Source: DASRZM01 sp035686365 (GTDB lineage Bacteria; Pseudomonadota; Gammaproteobacteria; Xanthomonadales; Xanthomonadaceae). Taken from it: 8,311 bases of DNA. The translations under genes were made by a program, and so were the position numbers. The DNA lies in NCBI GenBank assembly GCA_035686365.1, contig DASRZM010000017.1, positions 1-8,311 on the forward strand, written 5' to 3'. Of this stretch, positions 1 through 6,043 are shown piece by piece (position 1 is the stretch's first letter; the number at the start of each line of letters is the position of its first letter). The notes beneath the pieces were generated by a model. It did no database searches and was not told the origin of the DNA. It saw nothing but the letters and a program-made list of their open reading frames with translations.

Positions 1-496
1 GCGCGATCACATCCAAACCGTACTGACGCCGGTAGGCCTCGAGCAGCAGATCGGCGGCGCCCTTGCTGGCGCCGTACAGATCCTTGGCGCGCAGCGGTGC
101 GTCATCGGCCACCGGTGCCGGCGGGGTGGCGCCGAAGGCGGACGCCGAGGAGAGCTGGACCATGCGCCGCAGGGCGCGCTGGCGCGACGCCTCCATCAGG
201 TTGATGGTGCCGACCACGTTGGTCTCGCACACCAGGTATGGGTTGTCGCGGGCGAGCATCGGCCCGGAGATGGCCCCGCCATGCACGATGGTATCGACGT
301 CCCACTGCTCGAGCAGGCGATAGATGAGATGCACATCGCTCAGCCCGCCCAGCACATGCTGGACTCCCTGGGCCGGCGTCGCCGGCGCGACCAGATCGAG
401 CCCGACGACGCGATGGCCCTGTGCCACCAGCGCCGTAGCCACCGGCAGACCGATGAAGCCGCTGGCACCGGTCACCAGCACCGTGGTCGCCGCCAT
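1..496 (-). CDS. NAD(P)-dependent epimerase/dehydratase (extended SDR), 3' end outside window
   Basis: The first 165 residues of an extended short-chain dehydrogenase/reductase are visible; the gene runs off the left edge. The N-terminus has the Rossmann nucleotide-binding motif GASGFIG (residues 10-16). An acidic residue ends the second strand (D34 in VVGLDL), which in this family favours NAD over NADP. Serines S116/S117 in QLSSAS and the catalytic pair Y141/K145 in YGASK complete the Ser-Tyr-Lys set. Family members are cytoplasmic and act on nucleotide sugars or other hydroxy/keto substrates; the substrate here is unknown. The ATG at 494-496 is preceded by GAGG (505-508) with an 8-nt spacer. 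That ribosome site lies inside the tail of the upstream hydrolase remnant, whose ancestral stop (502-504) is only 5 nt from this ATG. It is the last visible gene of the TRAP operon. The SDR assignment is firm; a specific enzyme name is not justified. Confidence 0.9.
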   Translation of the reverse strand, partial: MAATTVLVTGASGFIGLPVATALVAQGHRVVGLDLVAPATPAQGVQHVLGGLSDVHLIYRLLEQWDVDTIVHGGAISGPMLARDNPYLVCETNVVGTINLMEASRQRALRRMVQLSSASAFGATPPAPVADDAPLRAKDLYGASKGAADLLLEAYRRQYGLDVIA

Positions 497-501
497 GTGC
501 G

Positions 502-746
502 CTACCTCATGCCAGTGATGCTGCTGCTGGTCGCGCGCGGGTCACGCTGCGGCCAGCGCCAGTATCGACCTCACGCCAGCGGCACGCGTTGTCGCTGATG
601 CAGCGATAGGGCCTGGCAAAATAGCGCACCTGCGGCTCCCAACCGCGATGGTCGCCGGCAAACTCATGGGCGACCGGCAGCGGTGCACCGCTACCGGTCT
701 CCTCGACGTGCACGTACACGCCATCGTCGGTGGTGATGAATGACAT
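502..746 (-). pseudogene. Alpha/beta hydrolase remnant with internal deletion and frame change
   Basis: The ATG at 744-746 has a good ribosome site (AGAGGA at 756-761, 9-nt spacer) and opens a 79-codon frame ending at 507. Residues 1 to about 55 look like the start of an alpha/beta hydrolase: a strand pair ending in HEFAGDHRGWEPQ (residues 28-40, around the oxyanion-hole turn) and then RYRC-like PYRCIS. Everything after that is missing. There is no nucleophile elbow (G-x-S-x-G) and no acid or histidine, so the product cannot be a hydrolase; intact family members have about 260-280 residues. Another frame of the distal part reads RDPRATSSSITGMR and then TAG (502-504). From memory this resembles the C-terminal tail of such hydrolases, and it stops 5 nt before the SDR start. 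I infer an internal deletion of roughly 0.6 kb that also shifted the frame. The remnant may have acted on a compound imported by the neighbouring TRAP system. An assembly or sequencing artefact is an alternative. Confidence 0.75.
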
Positions 747-785
747 CGACGTCGGTCCTCTCGTGACTGCTCGAGCTTCGTTGTC

Positions 786-841
786 CGTCGGCGCCGTCAG
801 GGCGCCGCACCGGCATCCGCGGCGTCCTGACGGCGCCGACG
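786..841 (-). repeat. Long GC-rich stem-loop over the permease stop codon
   Basis: Arms 786-808 and 819-841 are complementary at 22 of 23 positions (the only mismatch is 802/825), with a 10-base loop at 809-818. The uninterrupted outer part is 16 bp: CGTCGGCGCCGTCAGG at 786-801 against its exact reverse complement at 826-841. The stem covers the last ~14 codons of the TRAP permease, its stop codon (797-799) and 11 bases beyond. No T-run follows on the minus-strand transcript, so it is not a canonical intrinsic terminator. I infer a role in 3'-end protection, RNA processing, or lowering read-through into the hydrolase and SDR genes. Confidence 0.8.
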
Positions 842-2758
842 CAACAGAATGGAGCCCACCGCCAGGGCGGTCAGGGCGAGGCCGAGGACATCGGTCTGCC
901 ACTGCACGTAGATCATGCACACCGCGGCGCTCAGGCCGAGCAGGATCTCGTGCGGCTTCATGGGCAGGATGAACCAGGCGGTGGTGGTCGCCGACAGCAC
1001 GATGACACCGAACGAGGCGGTCACGAAGGCCCAGCACACCGCCAGCACCGGGCCGTCCATCAGCAACTCGGGGCCATACACGAACATGTAGGGAATGATG
1101 AACACCGACAGGCCGAGGCGGAAGGCGATCAGGCTGGTCCGCCAGGGATCGGTATTGGCCACTGCCGCGGCCGCGTAGGAGGCCACCGCCACCGGCGGCG
1201 TGATCGCCGACTTGGAGGCGCAGTAGATGATGAACAGGTGGGCCGCCACCACGCTCACCCCCAGTTCCTCCAGGCCGGGCACCAACAGCGCGGCCAGGAT
1301 GATATAGGCGGCGGAGGTGGGCATGCCCATGCCCAGCACCACGGCCACCAGCATGGTCAATACCAGGGCCAGCAGCAGATGGCCATCGGCGAAGTTCAGG
1401 ATGATGCTGCTCAGGCGCAAACCGAGACCGGTCATGACGATGATGCCGGCAATCATGCCGCCGATGGCGCAAGCGATGGTGACCGGCGCGACCATCTTCG
1501 GCGCACTGACCATGGCCTCGAAGGTGATGCGGTGGATACGGCGCCGCGCAGCCGGATCGAGCAGCACGACCAGGGCGAACAAGGCGACGATGGCCCAGAA
1601 GCCGGCCCTGGTCGGTGTGTAGCCCTGCAGCAGCAGCCAGATCATGACGAACAGCGGCACCATCAGATAACCGCGCGCGAGCAGCACTGCCCACACCCCG
1701 GGCAGATGCTCGTCCAGCAGCGGGCGCAGATCGTTCTTGCGGGCCTCGAAATCGACCGTGGCATAAACCGCGATGAAGTACAGCGCGGCCGGCAGCAGCG
1801 CCACCTGCATGACCTGCGTGTAGGGGATACCGGCGAACTCGACCATCAGGAAGGCGGCCGCGCCCATGATCGGCGGCGTCAGCTGACCGCCGGTGGAGGC
1901 CACCGCTTCGACGCCGGCGGCAAACGGTGCACGGTAGCCGGCGCGGCGCATGGCGGGGATGGTGAACGGCCCGGTGGTGACGACGTTGCCGGCCGACGAG
2001 CCCTGCAACATGCCCATGAAGGTGCTGGTCACCACCGCCGTCTTAGCCGGGCCGCCGACCGTACGCCCGGTCAGCGCGCGGGCGATGTCGATGAAGAACT
2101 CACCGGCGCCGGAAGCCATCAGGAAGGCGCCCAGCAAGACGAACAGGAATATGTAGTTCGCCGTCACCTTGACCGGCTCGTTCCAGATGCCGTCCGGCGA
2201 GAGATAGAACTGCTCCAGCAGGCGGTGCACACCCTGACCACGGTGCCAGAAGGGGTCCGGCATGTAGGGCCCGACGAACACGTAGGTGATGAACACGGTG
2301 ACGACGATGACCAGCACCCAGCCCACCGTGCGCCGGGCAGCCTCCAGCAGCACCACGCTCATCACGGTGGCGAGCAGCAGTTCGATGGGCAGCAGCGGGT
2401 CGAACCAGATGAAGCGGTCGAGGACGTACTCGAAGTTCCAGGCGATGTAGGCACACGCGGCGATGGCACCGACGCTCAGCAACAAATCCCAGGCCACGGC
2501 GACGTCGCGCAGCACGGACCGTGGCTGGTCGAAGCGCAGCACCAGGCTGCGCCCGAACAGCACGACCAGGGCGAAGCCCACGTGCACCGGGTAGTGCACG
2601 AAAGGTGGTGGGATGATGCTGCCGGCCACGATCAGGTGGTAACTGGACATCATCAGCGCCACCGCGATGGTCCACCGGTCGGCCACCCTGGCGGCCCGCG
2701 TCCGCGGCGCTGCGGCGCTGCCGGCAGCGGCCATGTCGGAAGCTTGTGCGGACACCAT
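797..2758 (-). CDS. TRAP transporter permease, fused small and large membrane subunits (DctQ-DctM type)
   Basis: A 653-residue inner-membrane protein, the usual size for fused TRAP permeases of the kind paired with TAXI receptors. The N-terminal part (about 28-190) holds some five hydrophobic helices, corresponding to the small subunit plus linker helices. From about 200 onwards it is the large DctM subunit, with the conserved re-entrant-loop signatures GSSAGNVVTTG (253-263), QLTPPIMGAAAF (292-303), GMGMPTSAAY (476-485) and SAITPPVAVA (517-526). The end is a basic RRRR stretch and a short polar tail. TRAP systems import organic acids and similar solutes by sodium-coupled secondary transport, here with the TAXI receptor encoded just upstream. 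The ATG at 2756-2758 is the earliest possible start, since an in-frame TGA lies 6 nt before it. I see no convincing Shine-Dalgarno sequence there or before the alternative ATG at 2732-2734. A strong hairpin lies in the spacer upstream and another covers the stop codon. The substrate is unknown. Confidence 0.96.
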   Translation of the reverse strand: MVSAQASDMAAAGSAAAPRTRAARVADRWTIAVALMMSSYHLIVAGSIIPPPFVHYPVHVGFALVVLFGRSLVLRFDQPRSVLRDVAVAWDLLLSVGAIAACAYIAWNFEYVLDRFIWFDPLLPIELLLATVMSVVLLEAARRTVGWVLVIVVTVFITYVFVGPYMPDPFWHRGQGVHRLLEQFYLSPDGIWNEPVKVTANYIFLFVLLGAFLMASGAGEFFIDIARALTGRTVGGPAKTAVVTSTFMGMLQGSSAGNVVTTGPFTIPAMRRAGYRAPFAAGVEAVASTGGQLTPPIMGAAAFLMVEFAGIPYTQVMQVALLPAALYFIAVYATVDFEARKNDLRPLLDEHLPGVWAVLLARGYLMVPLFVMIWLLLQGYTPTRAGFWAIVALFALVVLLDPAARRRIHRITFEAMVSAPKMVAPVTIACAIGGMIAGIIVMTGLGLRLSSIILNFADGHLLLALVLTMLVAVVLGMGMPTSAAYIILAALLVPGLEELGVSVVAAHLFIIYCASKSAITPPVAVASYAAAAVANTDPWRTSLIAFRLGLSVFIIPYMFVYGPELLMDGPVLAVCWAFVTASFGVIVLSATTTAWFILPMKPHEILLGLSAAVCMIYVQWQTDVLGLALTALAVGSILLRRRRQDAADAGAAP

Positions 2759-2828
2759 GAGCGTTCAGACCGGAAGCTTGCCGTCCGAGGGGGCGTTCAA
2801 TCCGCGGGTACGGGTGAGGCGGGTGACG

Positions 2829-2868
2829 CGCCTGATGGAGGCCGCTGCCTGACGGCCCCCATCAGGCG
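2829..2868 (-). repeat. Intercistronic stem-loop between TAXI receptor and TRAP permease genes
   Basis: Arms 2829-2844 and 2853-2868 pair over 16 positions: a perfect 10-bp part (CGCCTGATGG against CCATCAGGCG), one A/C position (2839/2858), and a perfect 5-bp part (GGCCG against CGGCC), closing an 8-base loop at 2845-2852. In the minus-strand RNA the odd position is a G-U pair; in the plus-strand RNA it would be A-C. The structure therefore fits the operon's own transcript best. It begins 7 nt after the TAXI stop codon and ends about 70 nt before the permease ATG. No T-run follows. In binding-protein operons such hairpins commonly stabilise the upstream message or cut read-through, giving more receptor than permease; I infer that here. 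Confidence 0.8.
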
Positions 2869-2875
2869 GCCCGCT

Positions 2876-3850
2876 TCAGCGCAGCAAACCAGCTTCCTGG
2901 TAGTAGCGCCGGGCGCCGGGGTGCAGGTCCAGAACCATCACGCCAGGCATCGATTTCGGGTTGAATTGACGCAGCGCCGGCCCGATGCGACTGATCGCTT
3001 CGGCGTTCTCCGCCAGCGTCTTGACCAGCCAGTAGGCGTGCTCCTCGGGCAGACTGGCGGGCACGATGAGGATGGTGTCATCAGAGATGGTCGGCACGTC
3101 GGCGTCGATGCCGGGATAGCTGCCGGCGGGGATCACACCGCGTCCGTAGCCTGGATTCGCTTTGCGCAGGGTCTCGTAAGCCGCATCGTCGATCGGCAGC
3201 AGGCGGATGGGGACGGTCGCCGACAGTTCGGAGAAGGCAGCCGTTGGCGGGTTGGTGGTGGCGATCATGCCCATCGCCTGACGGTCACGCACGGCCTGCG
3301 AGCCGACGCCTGGACCACCACGCACGACGATATCGAGATCGGATTCACCCGCCAGACCATAGGCCTTCAGGGTGTCCTCGAAGATTTGCCGTGAGCCGGT
3401 AGCCATCGACTGCGAGGCCATGCGCTGGCCCTTCAACTGCGCGTAGCTGGTGACACCGCTCTCCACCGTCACCGCCGTATGGGCGACCTGCGGGAACAGC
3501 ACGGCCAAGCCCATGACGCCGGTCACCGGCTGCTTGAACGCACCCTGCCCGGTTTTCGCCATGTAGTTGGCCGTGGTCAGTGCAAAGCCCACCTCGGCGT
3601 TGCCGGCGGCGATGTTCATCACGTTGGAATTGCCACCGCCCTGCTCGGGCGTGGTGGAGACACCCGCCTCGGTGAGGATCTGGGCAATGCCCGCCGAATA
3701 GGCATACCAGGAGCCGCCCGGTGCGCCGGTCAGCAATGTGATGCGCTGCAGTCCGGCGGGTACCTGTGCGGTGGCCGTCCCGGTGGGCACGACACCCAGC
3801 GCCAGGGCCGCAATCGCCAGCAACGTTGACAATCCCGTGGTCTTCTTCAT
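2876..3850 (-). CDS. TAXI-family TRAP transporter solute-binding receptor (periplasmic)
   Basis: A 324-residue secreted receptor. Residues 1-28 form a signal peptide: KK, a hydrophobic core LLAIAALALGV, and an A-T-A type cleavage site before QVPAG. The mature protein has the TAXI hallmarks: GAPGGSWYAYSAGIAQIL (42-59), the glycine-rich GGGNSNVMNIAAGNAEVGF (71-89), a central RGGPGVGSQAVRDR (177-190), and the C-terminal HPGARRYYQEAG (310-321). Its length matches the family norm of about 320-330. TAXI receptors capture a solute in the periplasm and deliver it to a fused DctQM permease, which is the next gene. The start at 3848-3850 is chosen because AAGGAG (3859-3864) sits 8 nt upstream and the signal peptide begins there. 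A longer in-frame reading up to 3952 would add a non-signal, arginine-rich extension overlapping the upstream gene. The 47-nt gap to the upstream NMT1-like gene fits one operon. Glutamate and organic acids are known ligands for some members; the ligand here is unknown. Confidence 0.95.
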   Translation of the reverse strand: MKKTTGLSTLLAIAALALGVVPTGTATAQVPAGLQRITLLTGAPGGSWYAYSAGIAQILTEAGVSTTPEQGGGNSNVMNIAAGNAEVGFALTTANYMAKTGQGAFKQPVTGVMGLAVLFPQVAHTAVTVESGVTSYAQLKGQRMASQSMATGSRQIFEDTLKAYGLAGESDLDIVVRGGPGVGSQAVRDRQAMGMIATTNPPTAAFSELSATVPIRLLPIDDAAYETLRKANPGYGRGVIPAGSYPGIDADVPTISDDTILIVPASLPEEHAYWLVKTLAENAEAISRIGPALRQFNPKSMPGVMVLDLHPGARRYYQEAGLLR

Positions 3851-3897
3851 GGCAAGAACTCCTTGTGGTCGCACCGGGGCAGTTTCCCGCCCATGCA

Positions 3898-4815
3898 TCA
3901 GGCCGTCTTCGCCTCGCCCAGCACCTGCTCGACGAAGCGCATGTCGACGCACTCCTCATAGGCGGGTTGACGGCCAATCAGTCCCCCCGAGGCCAGGCTG
4001 GCGGCCTGCCGTTCGAAACCTTCCCGCGACAGGAGCGGCGTCTTGCCCCAGACCTCGTTGTCCAGGTAGCGCCGGATGGCGCCGCTCAGGATGGCGCGCT
4101 GCAGGCCGGGAAAGTAATCCGCCACCAGTTCGGCAAGCTGATCCGCCGAGTGCGCCGCGACCCAGCGCTGCGCCGCGTAGATGCCGCGCACGAAGCCTAA
4201 GGCCACGTCCGGCTGGTCGGCAAGAAAGCGCTTGGTGGCGTACAGCGTGGTGTAGCTGGTGAGCCCACGCTGGGCGGCCGCATACCAGATGTGACCGGCA
4301 CCGGAACTCGTCAGCCTCTGCGTATCGGGCTCGAAAAGCTGCACCACGTCGAGTTCACCCTCGCCGAGGGCCGCGACGTTCTCGGCCATGCTGCGGTCGG
4401 CCACGCGCTGCACAGCCGCCGGGTCGAGACCGGCGCGGCGCAGATCCTCCTGCAGGCACATCCACGGCGTGGGCACTTCGCTCACCGTGCCGACGCGCAG
4501 GCGCAGCAGATCGGCCAGTTGGAAGTCCGGCCGCGGCTCACGGCCGATCAGGTAGAAGGGATCACGCGCCACCACCTCGCAGAAGCACATGGTGTCGCTC
4601 TCGGGATGCTCGTGGCGGTCGAGCATGACCCGCATCGGGCCGCCCCACACCACGTGCGCCTGACCGCTGCGCAGCGCCTCGCCGATGTGCACGCCCGCCG
4701 GCACCGCACCGAACTCGATGTCCAGCCCCTGCTCCTCGAGGGTGCCGAGACTCAATGCAGCGTAATAGGGCGTATAGAACACGGCCCTGAAGCTTTCCCA
4801 CAACACGTACGGCAC
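3898..4815 (-). CDS. NMT1/ThiY-like substrate-binding protein without a signal peptide
   Basis: A 305-residue protein with the fold signature of NMT1/THI5-like and NitT/TauT-type binding proteins. An N-terminal strand leads to FYTPYYAALSLGTLEEQGLDIEF (13-35), then GEALRSGQAHVVWGGPMRV (45-63), the domain-crossing VVARDPFYLIGR (81-92), LLRLRVGTVSE (103-113), and the distal EGELDVVQLFEP (152-163). Family members bind pyrimidine precursors, riboflavin, sulfonates, nitrate or aromatic acids for ABC importers; eukaryotic NMT1/THI5 makes a thiamine pyrimidine. Two things are odd. The protein starts directly at its first beta strand with no signal peptide or lipobox, so it should be cytoplasmic. No ABC ATPase or ABC permease is visible; the operon's only permease is TRAP. 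The start is GTG (4813-4815), supported by GGGAG at 4824-4828 with an 8-nt spacer. It is the first gene of the operon. A cytoplasmic ligand sensor, ligand carrier or enzyme are possible roles (inference). Confidence 0.88.
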   Translation of the reverse strand: MPYVLWESFRAVFYTPYYAALSLGTLEEQGLDIEFGAVPAGVHIGEALRSGQAHVVWGGPMRVMLDRHEHPESDTMCFCEVVARDPFYLIGREPRPDFQLADLLRLRVGTVSEVPTPWMCLQEDLRRAGLDPAAVQRVADRSMAENVAALGEGELDVVQLFEPDTQRLTSSGAGHIWYAAAQRGLTSYTTLYATKRFLADQPDVALGFVRGIYAAQRWVAAHSADQLAELVADYFPGLQRAILSGAIRRYLDNEVWGKTPLLSREGFERQAASLASGGLIGRQPAYEECVDMRFVEQVLGEAKTA

Positions 4816-4823
4816 GATGTGTT

Positions 4824-4828
4824 CTCCC
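4824..4828 (-). promoter_or_regulatory. Ribosome binding site fixing the GTG start of the NMT1-like gene
   Basis: The minus strand reads GGGAG here, 8 nt before a GTG codon at 4813-4815, after which the first beta strand of the protein begins directly. No in-frame ATG offers a better start. This placement is the reason for calling the product signal-less: little room remains upstream for an export signal. Confidence 0.65.
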
Positions 4829-4882
4829 GCCGGCGTCGAGCGATCTCCGCGACCGGCGACGTTACACCGTCAACCCCGTACT

Positions 4883-4996
4883 GGCCACCATGCCGGGTCC
4901 TGTCGTGTCATCCCGGCCACCATGGCATCTTCGCGTTGTGCCGCGACAGCCCGTCGTCGTCTCGGCTGCCGCGGGTTAGACTGGCACGGCCACCAT
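4883..4996 (+). repeat. Three direct copies of GGCCACCAT
   Basis: The copies begin at 4883, 4915 and 4988 inside one 201-bp intergenic region. Copies one and two are GGCCACCATG; the third ends in C. The third copy ends 20 nt before the dioxygenase ATG, so a protein bound there could block its transcription or translation. The motif is GC-rich and this genome is GC-rich, so chance cannot be dismissed without a genome-wide count. Confidence 0.5.
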
Positions 4997-5016
4997 CTGC
5001 TGACAGGACGAATGGC

Positions 5017-6042
5017 ATGGAGCAGGTACCGGCACGCGACGCAACGCAAGCAGGGCGGGCCTCGAAGCGAGCGCCACGCGCGCGGGTGCTGGAGCACGCG
5101 ATCCGCGGCAAGCGGGCATGGACACGCGCGTCGATCCGCGACGCGGACTTCCGGGTGGTGCTCGGTGCCGATGTGCTGCGCGAGATCGCTGCCTGCATGG
5201 AGCTCCTGCGCCTGAACCCGCTGCAGACCGAGCTCCTGTCGCCCGAGGACTATCGTCTTGCACGCACCCGCATCCTCATGTGCCGGGTGCGCCGCGTGCT
5301 CGAGTCGGGGGTCGGCTTCGCGGTGCTCGATCGCCTCCCCGTGGACAGCTACGACAAGGAGCAGCTGAAAGCCATCTACTGGCTGCTCAGCGGACTGATG
5401 TCACGTCCGGTGGCCCAGTCGTTCAGGGGCACCATGCTCTACGACGTGCACGACACGGGTCGCATCAAGGGCCCCGCGGTACGGGCAGACGTCACCCGTC
5501 AGGAGCTCGCCTTTCACACAGATTACGGCTACAACGAAGCGCCGCAGTTCATCGGCCTCGCGGCCCTGCGCAGCGCGCGCAGTGGCGGCCGCAACAGCTT
5601 TGCCAGCCTGTACGCGGCGCACAACGTGCTGCGCCGCGAGGCCCCGGACCTGCTCGCCCGCCTCTACGAGCCGTTCTGTCTGAACCGTTACGGGGAGCAC
5701 GCTGCCGGGGATCCGCGCTTCAGCCGCCACCCGGTATTCGCCTACGACGGGCGCACCCTCAAGGCACGCTTCAATCACCGCAACATCGTCGCCGGCCATG
5801 ACCTCGCGGGCGAGGCGCTGGACGGCACCGGAGCGGCCGCGATCGACGCCTTGACCACGATCCTGGAGTCCACGGCGCTGCGACTGGACCTCGACCTCGC
5901 GCCCGGGCAGATCCTGTACACGATGAACTGGCGGATCGCGCACAGCCGCACCGAGTTCGTAGACCACGTCGATCCCGAGCGCCGCCGGCATCTGGTGCGC
6001 ATCTTCCTGCGCGACCACGGCGCGCGCACATATAACGGCTAA
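5017..6042 (+). CDS. TauD/TfdA-family Fe(II)/2-oxoglutarate-dependent dioxygenase
   Basis: A 341-residue cytoplasmic dioxygenase. Such enzymes couple oxidative decarboxylation of 2-oxoglutarate to hydroxylation of an organic substrate. The iron triad is visible: H167 and D169 in FHTDYGYNEAP, and the distal H309 in MNWRIAHSRTEF. Arginines that could bind the 2-oxoglutarate carboxylate follow in ERRRHLVRIFLRD (R324 or R328). A central FRGTMLYDVHDTGRIKG (136-151) precedes the first iron ligands. The layout resembles the clavaminate synthase/gamma-butyrobetaine hydroxylase side of the TauD/TfdA superfamily rather than TauD itself, with a ~100-residue N-terminal part before the jelly-roll core. 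The ATG at 5017-5019 is chosen because AGGA (5005-5008) lies 8 nt upstream. The open frame extends further back to 4291, but that part is antisense to the NMT1-like gene and is not coding. The divergent arrangement with the TRAP operon suggests that it acts on the imported compound or a derivative; this is inference. Confidence 0.92.
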   Translation: MEQVPARDATQAGRASKRAPRARVLEHAIRGKRAWTRASIRDADFRVVLGADVLREIAACMELLRLNPLQTELLSPEDYRLARTRILMCRVRRVLESGVGFAVLDRLPVDSYDKEQLKAIYWLLSGLMSRPVAQSFRGTMLYDVHDTGRIKGPAVRADVTRQELAFHTDYGYNEAPQFIGLAALRSARSGGRNSFASLYAAHNVLRREAPDLLARLYEPFCLNRYGEHAAGDPRFSRHPVFAYDGRTLKARFNHRNIVAGHDLAGEALDGTGAAAIDALTTILESTALRLDLDLAPGQILYTMNWRIAHSRTEFVDHVDPERRRHLVRIFLRDHGARTYNG

Positions 6043-6043
6043 T

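Larger units (their letters stand above)
4816..5016. promoter_or_regulatory. Divergent intergenic control region with repeated GGCCACCAT motif
   Basis: This 201-bp spacer lies between the leftward transporter operon and the rightward dioxygenase and must hold the promoters of both. GGCCACCAT occurs at 4883-4891, 4915-4923 and 4988-4996. The first two copies are 32 bp apart (about three helical turns) and both continue with G; the third lies 73 bp further on. Between the first two copies is a 6-bp inverted repeat, GCCGGG (4892-4897) and CCCGGC (4912-4917), with a 14-base gap. This arrangement is compatible with a regulator site. Promoter boxes are weak: TAGACT at 4977-4982 is -10-like for the dioxygenase but has no good -35, and TTGACG on the minus strand (4868-4873) lacks a -10 partner. 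No regulator gene is present in the window. Confidence 0.5.

Noticed and set aside
507..1694. Long minus-strand frame running from inside the permease gene into the hydrolase remnant
   Set aside because: The upstream part is an out-of-frame shadow of the permease. Only the last 79 codons, from the ATG at 746 with its own ribosome site, resemble a real protein.
950..3394. Very long plus-strand open frame (over 800 codons) antisense to the permease and receptor
   Set aside because: Its translation is dominated by H, Q, G, D and R with no domain or hydrophobic core. This is the usual antisense shadow of a GC-rich membrane-protein gene, whose sense strand has clear TRAP motifs.
4845..4873. TTGACG on the minus strand (4868-4873) as the -35 of the transporter operon
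   Set aside because: No -10-like sequence occurs at a spacing of 16-18 bp; the region there is GC-rich.
4982..5000. TGGCACG-type sigma-54 promoter before the dioxygenase
   Set aside because: The downstream GC element is about 3 bp out of place and lacks the TTGC core, so spacing and sequence both fail.
4291..5016. Upstream extension of the dioxygenase frame
   Set aside because: This part is antisense to the NMT1-like gene and crosses the divergent intergenic region. The ATG at 5017 has a ribosome site and gives the expected family length.
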